DNA of 64,000 bases from an uncultured Sphingomonadaceae bacterium. Lineage in GTDB: Bacteria > Pseudomonadota > Alphaproteobacteria > Sphingomonadales > Sphingomonadaceae. The notes beneath the pieces are model-generated. The model saw only the letters and a program-made list of their open reading frames with translations, was not told the origin of the DNA and did not search any database. Numbering within the stretch: the first letter of the stretch is position 1; the number at the start of each line of letters is the position of its first letter. The DNA lies in the NCBI GenBank assembly GCA_913060895.1, contig CAJXSN010000001.1, forward strand, positions 62,001-126,000. Reading direction: 5' to 3'. Both the position numbers and the translations under genes were made by a program. Below, in pieces: positions 34,127 through 43,505 of this stretch.

Positions 34127-37009
34127 ATGCTCATACGTCTGCTTTTAACAGCGTCGGTCCTTTCGCTCGGCGCCCCCCTTCCGGTTCTTGCTCAGACTTC
34201 TTCAGCAGCGTTCTCTGCGGCTGATGGCGACATACCCGGCTGGGCGTTCGAGAACAGTGATCTGGATGCAGAAGACGGCTACATCTTCGGCACGCTGGAA
34301 AACGGTATGCGCTATGTCATTCGCAGTAATGCCACGCCAGAGGGCACTGCGCTGGTGCGAATGGAAGTCGAAACAGGCCGCCTGGACGAGCGCGGGGATG
34401 AACGCGGCTTTGCCCACTATGTGGAGCATATGGCTTTCAACGGCAGCACCAATGTGCCCGAAGGCGAGATGATCAAACTGCTGGAACGCCTGGGCCTGGC
34501 ATTCGGCGCAGACACCAACGCTTCCACCGCGTTTCATTACACCCAATATATGCTCGATCTGCCGCGTGCGGACGAAGAACTGCTGGATACTGCGCTGTTT
34601 CTAATGCGTGAAACAGCGGGCGAATTGTTGTTTGACGAAGACGCGGTGGAACGCGAACGCGGCGTGCTGGTGGCAGAACGCCGTGATCGCACAGATTACC
34701 GGGCTATCGCTTCTGCCGACCAGATCGACTTTTTCTTCCCCGGATCGCGTCTTTCCAACCGTTATCCGCTGGTGGACCGCGAAGATGTGGACACCGCCAC
34801 CGCCGCCGCCCTTCGCGGGTTCTGGGAACGGACCTATATCCCTGCCAATACCACGCTGATTGTCATCGGTGATTTTGATGCCGATGCAGTCGAGGCGAAA
34901 ATTCAGGAACGCTTTGCCGATTGGCAGGCCCGCGCAGATACCTCCCAGCCCTCTGCCGGGCCGGTCCAGTCCGGCTATAAAGGCGCGGCTGATATCTACA
35001 CCCACCCCGCCCTCGATACGCAGATTTCCGTGGCGCGGCTTGGCGAGTGGATAGACCGGCCGGATACTGTGCAAAATCGCCGCGATGCGATTGTCCGCAG
35101 CATCGGATATGGCATCGTTAACCGGCGCCTGCGCCGCCTCACGCTGTCGGAGGATCCGCCGTTTCGCAACGCAGGTTTTGGTACCTCCGACATTTTCGAG
35201 GCCGGACGTCAGACCTCGCTGAAGCTCTCCGCGCTGGAAGGCAACTGGAAACGCGGGCTGACCGCTGCGGCGCAGGAATACGCGCGTATCATGCAATACG
35301 GAGTGACCGAGGCAGAGATCGCGGAGCAGGTATCACGTCGTCGTAGCGCCCTGGAGAACGCCGTGAATGCAGTGGGCACGCGCAGTCACGAGCGTTTCGT
35401 TGGCGCAGCTGTTGCTCTGGCGCGTAGGGATGTTGTGCCAACCGATCCTGCTTTCGCATTATCCCTGTTCCACGAAACAGCAAACAATTTGACCTCTGAT
35501 AAAGTGGTCACCGCCTTACGCAGCGACGCCATAATATTGGACGAGCCACTTATCCGTTTTCAGGGCCGTGCTGCTCCCGAAGGCGGGGAAATGGCTCTGC
35601 GCGCCGCATGGGACCAGGCCGTCGCCCTGCCTGTCACTGCGCCGCAGCAAAGCGCGTTCGACGCCTTCCCGTACACCGATTTCGGAGAGCCGGGGACAGT
35701 CGTCTCCGACACGTTGGAGAATGCGCTGGGCATTCGCCAAATCGTCTTCGACAACGGCGTACGGCTTAATCTGAAACAGACCACGCTGGAGGATGACCGC
35801 GTGCGGGTTTCTTACGTCCTCGACGGAGGCAGATGGCTGGATACGCGCGCCAACCCCGAAGGCACGGCGCTGGCGGGGTTGCTCTCAGGTGCAGGGCTGG
35901 GCAAATTGTCGGCCGACGATCTGGCGACCGTTTTGGCCGGCCGCAACGCGCGGTTCCGCTTTAGCACTCAGACCGACAGTTTTGCAGGGACCTCGACCAC
36001 CACTCCGCGTGATCTGGAACTGCAATTGCAATTGGTAGCCGCTTATCTGACCGATCCCGGCTATCGGCCCGAGGCCTTGACCCGCTATCGCAATTCGCTG
36101 GCGGATTACTTCGCTCGGCTCGACGCAACACCTCGCGCGGCGTTGGGCACATATGGAGCCGGCATTCTGTCGGATGATGATCCGCGCTTCACGCTAAAGG
36201 ACGAAGCAACCTATCGCGCGCTAGAGCTGGCCGGCTTGCGTGAAACCATCGGCACCCGTCTGAAAAGCGGTGCGCTGGAAATAGGTCTGGTCGGCGATAT
36301 CGATGAAAATGTGGCAATTGCCCTGGTTGCCCGCACTCTGGGTGCCCTCCCTCAGCGAGAGAGCACGTTCACCACTCCGCCTGGTGCAAACCAGCGCAGC
36401 TTCACAGCCGATCGCCGCCCGCGAACTTTGTATCATACCGGAGAGGCGGATCAGGGTCTGCTGCGATTTGTTTGGCCCACCACCGATGCTACGGACCCTG
36501 AGACGACCGCTGGGCTTAGCCTGCTGCGGGGAGTGGTCGGTCTGGAGATAAATGACGAATTGCGGGAGCGTCTGGGCGACGCCTATTCACCCAGCGTGTC
36601 GAGCAGCCCCTCTCGCTATTACGACGGCTATGGCACATTCGCCATATCCGCCGGGATAGATGTGGATCGTCTGGATGTGGCGCGCGATGCCATTGATGCG
36701 ACGATCACCCGCTTGCGTGCGAAGCCAGTGTCCGGCGATGTGCTGCAACGTGCACGTCAACCAATACTGGAAACCCTGGACAATAGGCTGAAAACCAATG
36801 CCGGGTGGCTGCGCTATGTCCGCCGTGCGCAGAGCGAGCCGGACCGGATTGCACGTTATCTGGCTGCCGCAGAGCGGTATCGAACGATGACAACGGCGGA
36901 TTTACAAGCAATGGCAGTGCGTTATCTCGATCCAGAAGACGCATTGGAAATCACTGTCCTGCCGAAGCCGGATATGAATTTTGCGACCGAAACCGCAATA
37001 GTCGAGTGA
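34127..37009 (+). CDS. Periplasmic M16 family zinc metallopeptidase
   Basis: 960-residue pitrilysin-type protease. A signal peptide covers about residues 1-23 (LLLTASVLSLGAPLPVLAQ). The inverted zinc motif HYVEH (97-101) is intact, with the downstream Glu expected in the ETAGELLFDEDAVERERGVLVAE block near 165-190. Three further M16 domains of the clamshell follow; the C-terminal half lacks HxxEH as is normal. Members degrade small peptides in the periplasm. ATG 34127 is preceded by AAGGA; an in-frame TTG at 34112 is less likely. Divergent from the lipid kinase gene. Confidence 0.92.
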   Translation: MLIRLLLTASVLSLGAPLPVLAQTSSAAFSAADGDIPGWAFENSDLDAEDGYIFGTLENGMRYVIRSNATPEGTALVRMEVETGRLDERGDERGFAHYVEHMAFNGSTNVPEGEMIKLLERLGLAFGADTNASTAFHYTQYMLDLPRADEELLDTALFLMRETAGELLFDEDAVERERGVLVAERRDRTDYRAIASADQIDFFFPGSRLSNRYPLVDREDVDTATAAALRGFWERTYIPANTTLIVIGDFDADAVEAKIQERFADWQARADTSQPSAGPVQSGYKGAADIYTHPALDTQISVARLGEWIDRPDTVQNRRDAIVRSIGYGIVNRRLRRLTLSEDPPFRNAGFGTSDIFEAGRQTSLKLSALEGNWKRGLTAAAQEYARIMQYGVTEAEIAEQVSRRRSALENAVNAVGTRSHERFVGAAVALARRDVVPTDPAFALSLFHETANNLTSDKVVTALRSDAIILDEPLIRFQGRAAPEGGEMALRAAWDQAVALPVTAPQQSAFDAFPYTDFGEPGTVVSDTLENALGIRQIVFDNGVRLNLKQTTLEDDRVRVSYVLDGGRWLDTRANPEGTALAGLLSGAGLGKLSADDLATVLAGRNARFRFSTQTDSFAGTSTTTPRDLELQLQLVAAYLTDPGYRPEALTRYRNSLADYFARLDATPRAALGTYGAGILSDDDPRFTLKDEATYRALELAGLRETIGTRLKSGALEIGLVGDIDENVAIALVARTLGALPQRESTFTTPPGANQRSFTADRRPRTLYHTGEADQGLLRFVWPTTDATDPETTAGLSLLRGVVGLEINDELRERLGDAYSPSVSSSPSRYYDGYGTFAISAGIDVDRLDVARDAIDATITRLRAKPVSGDVLQRARQPILETLDNRLKTNAGWLRYVRRAQSEPDRIARYLAAAERYRTMTTADLQAMAVRYLDPEDALEITVLPKPDMNFATETAIVE

Positions 37010-37087
37010 TAAGCGCTGGGCTGCGATTGCACCGTACTGTGTGCACGGTATAGGGCTGTGGCATACGCAAACGGAGTGACCAGACCG

Positions 37088-37321
37088 ATGAAAGTCCGCA
37101 TCCATGTCAGCCTGAAACAAGGCGTGCTTGATCCGCAGGGCCGCGCTGTCCATCATTCTCTGGGGGGGCTGGGCTTCACCGGGGTGGATGATGTCCGCAT
37201 CGGTCGCACTGTCGAAATGGATGTGGCGGATGACACTACCGAAACGCAGCTTACCAATATGTGCGAGAAGCTGCTCGCCAATACGGTAATCGAAAATTAC
37301 CGGATCGAGATGGTGGGTTGA
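37088..37321 (+). CDS. purS: FGAM synthase subunit PurS
   Basis: 77-residue small subunit of the three-part formylglycinamidine ribonucleotide synthase (PurL-PurQ-PurS). [20 protein letters not shown] and [13 protein letters not shown] are family hallmarks. The frame opens at 37058 but ATG 37088 gives the conserved N-terminus. It lies 4 bases before purQ. purL is not adjacent; the genes beyond purQ run the other way. Confidence 0.95.
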   Translation: MKVRIHVSLKQGVLDPQGRAVHHSLGGLGFTGVDDVRIGRTVEMDVADDTTETQLTNMCEKLLANTVIENYRIEMVG

Positions 37322-37325
37322 AACG

Positions 37326-37997
37326 ATGAAAAGCGCCGTCATTACTTTTCCCGGCTCAAACTGCGACCGCGACATGGCGGTGGCGATAGAGCTGGTCTCG
37401 GGCAACGCTCCCCTGCGCGTATGGCATGGCGACAGCACGCTGCCCGATGGCCTCGATTTCATTGCCCTTCCCGGCGGATTTTCTTACGGCGACTATCTGC
37501 GCTCCGGTGCAATGGCGGCAAACAGTCCGATCATGCGCGGTATTGTTGCCGCAGCAGAACGCGGTGTGCCTGTGCTGGGCGTATGCAACGGCTTTCAGGT
37601 ACTGACAGAGGCTAGGCTGTTGCCAGGCGCTTTGATGCGTAACGCTCAGCAGACTTTCATCTGTCGCACCGCGGCGCTGAAGGTAGAAAATGCCGACAGC
37701 CTGTTCACTTCGTATTATCAGCAGGGGCAGTCGATCGACATCCCGGTCGCCCATCACGACGGCAATTACTTCGCCGATGACGCCACGCTGGACAGGCTGG
37801 AAGGCGATGGCCGCGTCGCTTTCCGCTATGCCGATGCTATCAACGGATCGCAGCGGGCGATTGCCGGGGTGTTGAACGCCGCTGGCAATGTGCTGGGGAT
37901 GATGCCGCACCCCGAGCGCGCAGTGGAGGATGCCCACGGAAATACCGACGGCCGCGCGTTGTTCGAAGGCGTACTGAACGCACTCGCATTAACATAG
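37326..37997 (+). CDS. purQ: FGAM synthase subunit PurQ
   Basis: Class I glutamine amidotransferase subunit that supplies ammonia for FGAM synthesis. 223 residues. The nucleophile elbow GVCNGFQ (Cys near residue 86), FPGSNCDRD at the N-terminus, [13 protein letters not shown] and the C-terminal MPHPERA with the catalytic His/Glu pair are intact. Directly follows purS and is probably co-translated with it. Ends 51 bases from the convergent GGDEF-EAL gene; no terminator hairpin is evident. Confidence 0.97.
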   Translation: MKSAVITFPGSNCDRDMAVAIELVSGNAPLRVWHGDSTLPDGLDFIALPGGFSYGDYLRSGAMAANSPIMRGIVAAAERGVPVLGVCNGFQVLTEARLLPGALMRNAQQTFICRTAALKVENADSLFTSYYQQGQSIDIPVAHHDGNYFADDATLDRLEGDGRVAFRYADAINGSQRAIAGVLNAAGNVLGMMPHPERAVEDAHGNTDGRALFEGVLNALALT

Positions 37998-38048
37998 GCG
38001 ACAGGGCCAAGCGGCAAGCGGGCGTGAAGCACCCCTTATTCTAACTGG

Positions 38049-40265
38049 TCAGGCGCGCATTCGGTTGGCACGATGGACAACGTCCATAGCTTGATCTGCT
38101 GGCATAGGCCTGCCGAAATAGTATCCCTGGATTTTCTTGCAGCCCAGTTCGCGGATCATTTCTGCCTCTTCGGATGTCTCCACGCCTTCTGCCGTCGTCG
38201 ACATATCCAGACTGTCTGCCATTGCAACGACAGCGCGAATGATAGCGATGCTCTCCACCGCGCCCTGTGCGGCGCCCTGCACGAATGTCCGGTCCACCTT
38301 GATGGTGGAGAAGCGTAGTTTGCGAATATAGCCGAGCGAGGAATAGCCGGTCCCGAAATCGTCGAGCGCAACCCGGCAGCCCAGCGCCATGACCTGCTCC
38401 AGTGCACCGCGTGCGACATCCGCATCACGCAAGAAAATGCTTTCGGTCACTTCCAGTTCCAGCCTCTGAGGCTCCAGTTTGCTGCGTGACAGAGCACGTA
38501 CCACAGTCGCAGCAAAGTCCGGTTCCAGCAACTGTTCTGGCGATACATTTATATTGACCCGTAAGCCGGACGACCATTTCGCAGCTTCCATACAGGCCTG
38601 TTCAAGAACCCACGTTCCGATCGGCACGATGAGCCGCGTTTCCTCTGCCAACGGGATAAACTTGCCAGGACTGACAAATCCGTGATCCTTGCTGTTCCAT
38701 CGCACAAGCGCCTCGAAACCGGTCAAGGTTTCGGAATTTGCGTCTACTACAGGTTGAAAATGCAGCAGTAACTCATCCCGCTCCAGCGCTTTGCGGAGCG
38801 AAAATTCGAGCTGGCGGCGCTCCTCTGCCATGGCGTGAAGGGACGGCTCGTAAGTGTAGTGCTCTCCTCCGCCCCCGTCCTTGGACCGGTACAGCGCCAG
38901 ATCGGCGTTGCGCATCAGTTCCTCGACGTTTTTGCCATCGCGAGGGGCAACCGCAGAGCCGACACTCGCACCAACATACAGAGTGTGGTTGTCGACAAGA
39001 TAGGGTTCGGACAACCGCCTGATCACACGCTGGGCGACGGACCTGACTATCTCGCCCTGCTTCGCCTCGCGCAAAACAATGGCAAATTCATCACCGCCAA
39101 GTCGCCCGCACACCTCGTTGTCGCTGCAGACTTCTTTGAGGCGAGCCGCGACCTGTTCAAGCAATTTGTCGCCAATCTGGTGCCCCAGCGAATCGTTCAC
39201 TTGCTTGAAACGGTCCAGATCGATCATCAGAAACGCACAGCGCGAGCGCCATTGACGGGCATAGCGCATAGCATCTCCCAGCGCCTCGTTCAGCATCAGG
39301 CGGTTGGGCAAGTTGGTCAGCGTATCGTAGCGCGCGAGATAGGCGATCTTGTCGCTCGATTCGCGCTGCGCTGTCACATCGGAGCCAACTCCTCGGAAAC
39401 CCACATCCTTACCGTGATTGTCCAGCATGGGCTTACCGGAAAGCTCCCACCAGCGGTCTTTTCCACCAATGGTGACCTTGACCAGCAGGGCCGAAAAATT
39501 CTCCCGCCGTTTCAGGCGTTCGGCCAGATCATGCAGACTGCTGGGGAATTGGCCAGTTTGCCAATAGTCGCCGGAAATAAGCTGAAGAAACGGCTTGCCT
39601 TCCACTTCCTCGGGGGAGCAGCCCAGCGCGAAAGCAAAGCGCGGTGATGCTGAGCGGATCCGACGGGAGGTGTCGATCTGCCATAACCAGTCGGCTTCAT
39701 TTTCCTCAAACTCGCGCAAAAGCAACGAGACGACTTCGGACCGCTCGTTCATGCCAGCTTCGGCGAGATTGCCTCGAAGAAAATTATCTGCCCGGACGAT
39801 AAATCCGTAGCAGGCGAGCACGAGCATGAACATGGCCGCCGCAGCCGCGCCCCACCAGCCAGAAAGAAACAGCACCGCTGCAGCCGGGACCATTACGACA
39901 AGAGAGAAGATAATTGCGCCCAGCGGCGCTGTGCCAAGCGTAATGGTGATGCCGGTGATGACCGCTGCGATAACGGCCCACACTGTCAGCACCTCCGTCC
40001 CTGAACCGTAATACCACGCCAGCGGGGTCGGCAGGCTCCATGCGATGGCAGCGGCCACTGTGCCGCGCAGATGGCGCGCAGCCTCAGTCTTGGACAGTGG
40101 CTGACCGGGCTTCGCCTGCAACCTGCTGTCGGCCTGCAACATCAGGCCCAGCGATGCCGCAACCAGCACGAACCAGCCGATCAGAAACCCAATCGGCAAA
40201 ACCGGATACAGGATCATCGCCGCAAGGCTTGAGAGCAAGCAGTGGCCAAGCAGACGCAGGGCCAT
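38049..40265 (-). CDS. Membrane PAS-GGDEF-EAL protein
   Basis: 738 residues from ATG 40265. Four to five transmembrane helices (about residues 5-160) precede a PAS domain (about 185-300) whose end reads GFRGVGSDVTAQRE. The GGDEF domain is intact (RLGGDEFAIVLRE) and the EAL domain keeps FEALVRW, NINVSPEQLL, LELEVTES, LDDFGTGYSSL, IKVDR and TAEGVET. It could therefore both make and degrade c-di-GMP. An upstream TTG at 40301 is an alternative start. It lies downstream of glmS on the same strand with a 207-base gap that shows no gene or terminator. Confidence 0.93.
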   Translation of the reverse strand: MALRLLGHCLLSSLAAMILYPVLPIGFLIGWFVLVAASLGLMLQADSRLQAKPGQPLSKTEAARHLRGTVAAAIAWSLPTPLAWYYGSGTEVLTVWAVIAAVITGITITLGTAPLGAIIFSLVVMVPAAAVLFLSGWWGAAAAAMFMLVLACYGFIVRADNFLRGNLAEAGMNERSEVVSLLLREFEENEADWLWQIDTSRRIRSASPRFAFALGCSPEEVEGKPFLQLISGDYWQTGQFPSSLHDLAERLKRRENFSALLVKVTIGGKDRWWELSGKPMLDNHGKDVGFRGVGSDVTAQRESSDKIAYLARYDTLTNLPNRLMLNEALGDAMRYARQWRSRCAFLMIDLDRFKQVNDSLGHQIGDKLLEQVAARLKEVCSDNEVCGRLGGDEFAIVLREAKQGEIVRSVAQRVIRRLSEPYLVDNHTLYVGASVGSAVAPRDGKNVEELMRNADLALYRSKDGGGGEHYTYEPSLHAMAEERRQLEFSLRKALERDELLLHFQPVVDANSETLTGFEALVRWNSKDHGFVSPGKFIPLAEETRLIVPIGTWVLEQACMEAAKWSSGLRVNINVSPEQLLEPDFAATVVRALSRSKLEPQRLELEVTESIFLRDADVARGALEQVMALGCRVALDDFGTGYSSLGYIRKLRFSTIKVDRTFVQGAAQGAVESIAIIRAVVAMADSLDMSTTAEGVETSEEAEMIRELGCKKIQGYYFGRPMPADQAMDVVHRANRMRA

Positions 40266-40508
40266 TTTGGAAGCCGGAACCGAATGCTGGATCGCACGCA
40301 ACTCTGTGCCCAGTCCAGCTCCTTATGGTCACGCAGGCCAAGAAGCCCCATAATGGGAAGTTTTTCAGGCAGTTGCCTGCGGTTGGGCGTAGTATCCGTC
40401 ACGCCGTTATCGTTAATGGGAAAAGGTTATTGCGCAGTAAAGGATACGCAGCCAAACCGCAAAATTACCCGCCCGGCATCCGGCATAACGCGCAAGCTGT
40501 ACGGGTGG

Positions 40509-42332
40509 CTATTCGACCGTAACAGATTTTGCCAGATTGCGCGGCTGGTCGACATCGGTCCCCTTTGCCACAGCGACGTGATAGGCCAGCAACTGGACCG
40601 GCACGGCATAGACCAGTGGCGCGATCAGCGGATGCACCTTGGGCATGCAGATGGTGGCAATGCAGCCCTCGCCCGCTTCTTCCAATCCGTCTTCGTCCGA
40701 TATCAGCACGATCTGCCCGCCGCGCGCGCGCACTTCCTGCATATTGGACACGGTCTTTTCGAACAAAGGCCCGCTGGGTGCCAGAACGATCACCGGTACA
40801 TTTTCGTCTATCAGTGCAATCGGCCCATGCTTCATTTCGCCCGAGGCATAGCCCTCTGCATGAATGTAGCTGATTTCTTTCAGCTTCAATGCACCTTCCA
40901 GCGCCATCGGATATTCCGGTCCGCGGCCCAGATACAGCACATCGCGGGCCGGAGCGATCAGATGCGCCATGCCGGCAATATCATCATCATGATCCAGCGC
41001 ATTGTTCAGACAGGCGGGCGCTTCGAGCAAATGATGCACCACATCCTGTTCCTCCGCGCGGGTCATGCGCCCTTTCTTCACCGCCATATGCGCAGCCAGA
41101 GCAGCAAGAACGGCGAGCTGACAGGCAAACGCCTTGGTCGAGGCGACGCCGATTTCCGGCCCGGCATGGGTCGGCAGCAGCAGATCCGCTTCGCGCGCCA
41201 TCGAACTGGTCGGCACGTTGACGACCACTGCGATGGTCTGGCCCGCTTCCTTGCAATGCCGCAGCGCGGCCAGCGTGTCGGCCGTTTCCCCGCTTTGCGA
41301 AATGAACAGCGACAGACCGCCATCCTCCAGCACCGGCTCACGATACCGAAATTCCGAGGCTACATCGACGTCCACCGGCACGCGGGCAAATTGCTCGAAC
41401 CAGTATTTCGCCACCATTCCTGCATAAAAGGATGTGCCGCACGCAACGATGGTTATTCGGTTGATGGCAGACAGGTCGAAGTCGATCTGCGGCAGCGCCA
41501 CACTCTCGTCGCTCTGGCGGATATAGCTGGCCAGCGTCTGTGCGACCACGGTGGGCTGTTCAAAAATCTCTTTCTGCATGAAGTGGCGATAATTGCCCTT
41601 CTCCACTGCCGTGGCGGATGCACCTGACGCCACGACTGGCCGCTCTACCGCTTCGTTCTCGCTGTCGAAAATTTCTGCCGTATCGCGTGTCAGGACAACC
41701 CAGTCGCCTTCTTCCAGATAGGTAATCTGCTGGGTCAGCGGAGCCAGTGCCAGTGCGTCGGAGCCGAGGAACATTTCCCCTTCGCCATACCCGACTACCA
41801 GGGGCGATCCCCGCCGCGCACCGATCAGCAGATCGGGATGGTCGCGAAAGACTATGGCTAGCGCGAAGGCGCCGCGAAGGAGTGGCAGAACCGTTTGCAC
41901 TGCTTCGCGGGGAGAGGCACCGTTTTCAATCTCGCGTGAAATCAGATGGACCACGACTTCGCTGTCGGTTTCACTTTCCAGCGTACGACCGTCATCGGTC
42001 AGTTCCTGCCGCAGCGGACGAAAGTTTTCGATAATTCCGTTATGTACCAGCGCGACATGATCCGTTGCGTGCGGGTGAGCATTAGCTGCCGTGGGCGCGC
42101 CATGCGTGGCCCAGCGCGTATGCGCGATGCCCATGATACCTGGTGCCGGATTGCCGGACAATTCCTGCACCAGATTCGCCAGCTTACCCTCGGCCCTGCG
42201 GCGGATCAGGCGTCCGTCGTTTATCGTGCAGACGCCGGAACTGTCATAACCGCGATATTCCATCCGTTTCAGACCATCGACCAGACGGTCTGAAACAGGC
42301 GCCGCGCTTGCAATCCCGATAATTCCGCACAT
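40509..42332 (-). CDS. glmS: Glucosamine-fructose-6-phosphate aminotransferase
   Basis: Converts fructose-6-phosphate and glutamine to glucosamine-6-phosphate, the entry to peptidoglycan and LPS amino sugars. 607 residues: an N-terminal Ntn glutaminase with the catalytic Cys2 in CGIIGI, HTRWATHG near 72 and the NGIIEN motif, then two SIS domains (ACGTSFYAG, SQSGETADT, STKAF) and the C-terminal DQPRNLAKSVTVE. No ribozyme leader is expected in this phylum and none is seen in the 72 bases upstream. Confidence 0.98.
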   Translation of the reverse strand: MCGIIGIASAAPVSDRLVDGLKRMEYRGYDSSGVCTINDGRLIRRRAEGKLANLVQELSGNPAPGIMGIAHTRWATHGAPTAANAHPHATDHVALVHNGIIENFRPLRQELTDDGRTLESETDSEVVVHLISREIENGASPREAVQTVLPLLRGAFALAIVFRDHPDLLIGARRGSPLVVGYGEGEMFLGSDALALAPLTQQITYLEEGDWVVLTRDTAEIFDSENEAVERPVVASGASATAVEKGNYRHFMQKEIFEQPTVVAQTLASYIRQSDESVALPQIDFDLSAINRITIVACGTSFYAGMVAKYWFEQFARVPVDVDVASEFRYREPVLEDGGLSLFISQSGETADTLAALRHCKEAGQTIAVVVNVPTSSMAREADLLLPTHAGPEIGVASTKAFACQLAVLAALAAHMAVKKGRMTRAEEQDVVHHLLEAPACLNNALDHDDDIAGMAHLIAPARDVLYLGRGPEYPMALEGALKLKEISYIHAEGYASGEMKHGPIALIDENVPVIVLAPSGPLFEKTVSNMQEVRARGGQIVLISDEDGLEEAGEGCIATICMPKVHPLIAPLVYAVPVQLLAYHVAVAKGTDVDQPRNLAKSVTVE

Positions 42333-42404
42333 TAATCTGATATTCCCAAGGCAAGAAGGTATGTAGGCTTGCCGGTCTGTTAGCCGTAAAACCCTACCAT
42401 TACA

Positions 42405-43310
42405 CTATCTCCCGCCCATTTTGGTTCCGAGCGCCGGAGCAGTGCTGCGCCACAGAACCAGCCCGGCACCGATAATGATACCTGCCCCGGTCAGCGTGAT
42501 TGCATCGGGCGCGTCGTCAAACCACCACCAACCCAGCGTAATCGCCACCAGCATCTGCACATAGGTGGTTGGCGCGATAGTGGCTGCGCCGGCCTTCGTA
42601 GTGCCCAGATAGACCAGCCAATGCGCCGTACTGGCTGTGGCGGCCACAATCATGCAACGCGCCAGGACGCTCCAGTCCGGCATCGTCACGGCAAGCGATG
42701 GCATACCGCTGTAATGCCCCACCGCGGTTGCCACTATCAGCAGCGGCGCTGCAACCAGCGCCATGAATGCCTGCATGGAAAGGGCACTGCCCTGCCCGCC
42801 CGATGCACGGTTGGCGATTATCATCAGGCTGAAGAAAAATGCAGAAGCCAGCGGCAGGAACGCGGCCAGTCCCAACACCGCAACATTGGGCCGAAGCACC
42901 AGCACCACGCCGCACAGCGCGATTGCCGACGCTATGATGGTGGGCAATTTCACCTTTTCCCCCAGCAACGGGCCGCTGAACAGCGCGACCAGCACCGGCG
43001 CGACGAAGGCCAACGCCATCGCGGAGGCCAGCGGCATCAGAAAAATCGCGCAAAAGAAACACAGGCTGGCAGCGGCAAGGCAAAACCCGCGTCCCAACTG
43101 GAGCCACGGATGGCTGGGCCGGAATCCCTGCGCGCCTTCCTTGTGATACAACAGAATGGAAAGCGCCACGGCGCCAATGGTAAACCGCAGCGCGCCCACG
43201 GCCAGCGGCGACCATTCCCCTGCCATCGTCTTGATCACAGCATCGCCGACCGACAGGCTGGCAAAGCCTGTCATGGCCAGCATCAGGCCGGAACGCTCAT
43301 TGTCTTGCAT
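42405..43310 (-). CDS. EamA/DMT family transporter
   Basis: 301-residue inner-membrane protein with ten predicted helices in two EamA repeats, the drug/metabolite transporter layout. The first repeat ends near residue 135 and the second carries PTTYVQMLVAITLGWWWFDD near 248-267. The substrate cannot be inferred. Upstream of glmS on the same strand with a 72-base spacer. Starts at ATG 43310. Divergent from cpaF by 195 bases. Confidence 0.88.
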   Translation of the reverse strand: MQDNERSGLMLAMTGFASLSVGDAVIKTMAGEWSPLAVGALRFTIGAVALSILLYHKEGAQGFRPSHPWLQLGRGFCLAAASLCFFCAIFLMPLASAMALAFVAPVLVALFSGPLLGEKVKLPTIIASAIALCGVVLVLRPNVAVLGLAAFLPLASAFFFSLMIIANRASGGQGSALSMQAFMALVAAPLLIVATAVGHYSGMPSLAVTMPDWSVLARCMIVAATASTAHWLVYLGTTKAGAATIAPTTYVQMLVAITLGWWWFDDAPDAITLTGAGIIIGAGLVLWRSTAPALGTKMGGR

Positions 43311-43505
43311 GGCCGACCTTTCACCAATCCGAAACGCGCTCTACCCCGCTGTGCCCGGCGATGCCATCGATGCGAACAGGGTTTAGAAAAAAATAAGGTT
43401 TCCCACTTATTCACCATTTTTCAGAAGGCCTTCTTCGCCCTGTTATCGCAGTGCTGACGGGCCGAACCACGAAGATAAACGGATATATTCCGGGGGACCA
43501 ACAGA

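Noticed and set aside
40242-41627. 461-codon plus-strand frame opposite glmS
   Set aside because: Antisense shadow of glmS, which has every conserved motif; the frame has no family features and unusual His/Arg/Gln composition.
42333-42404. glmS ribozyme in the glmS leader
   Set aside because: That ribozyme is known from Firmicutes, needs about 150 bases, and only 72 bases of non-matching sequence are present.
42350-42420. tRNA-like start on the minus strand (GCGGGAG…TAGTGTAATGGTAG) between the EamA transporter and glmS
   Set aside because: No 3' acceptor complement, no T arm and a wrong-sized anticodon loop; the first part is the coding end of the transporter gene.
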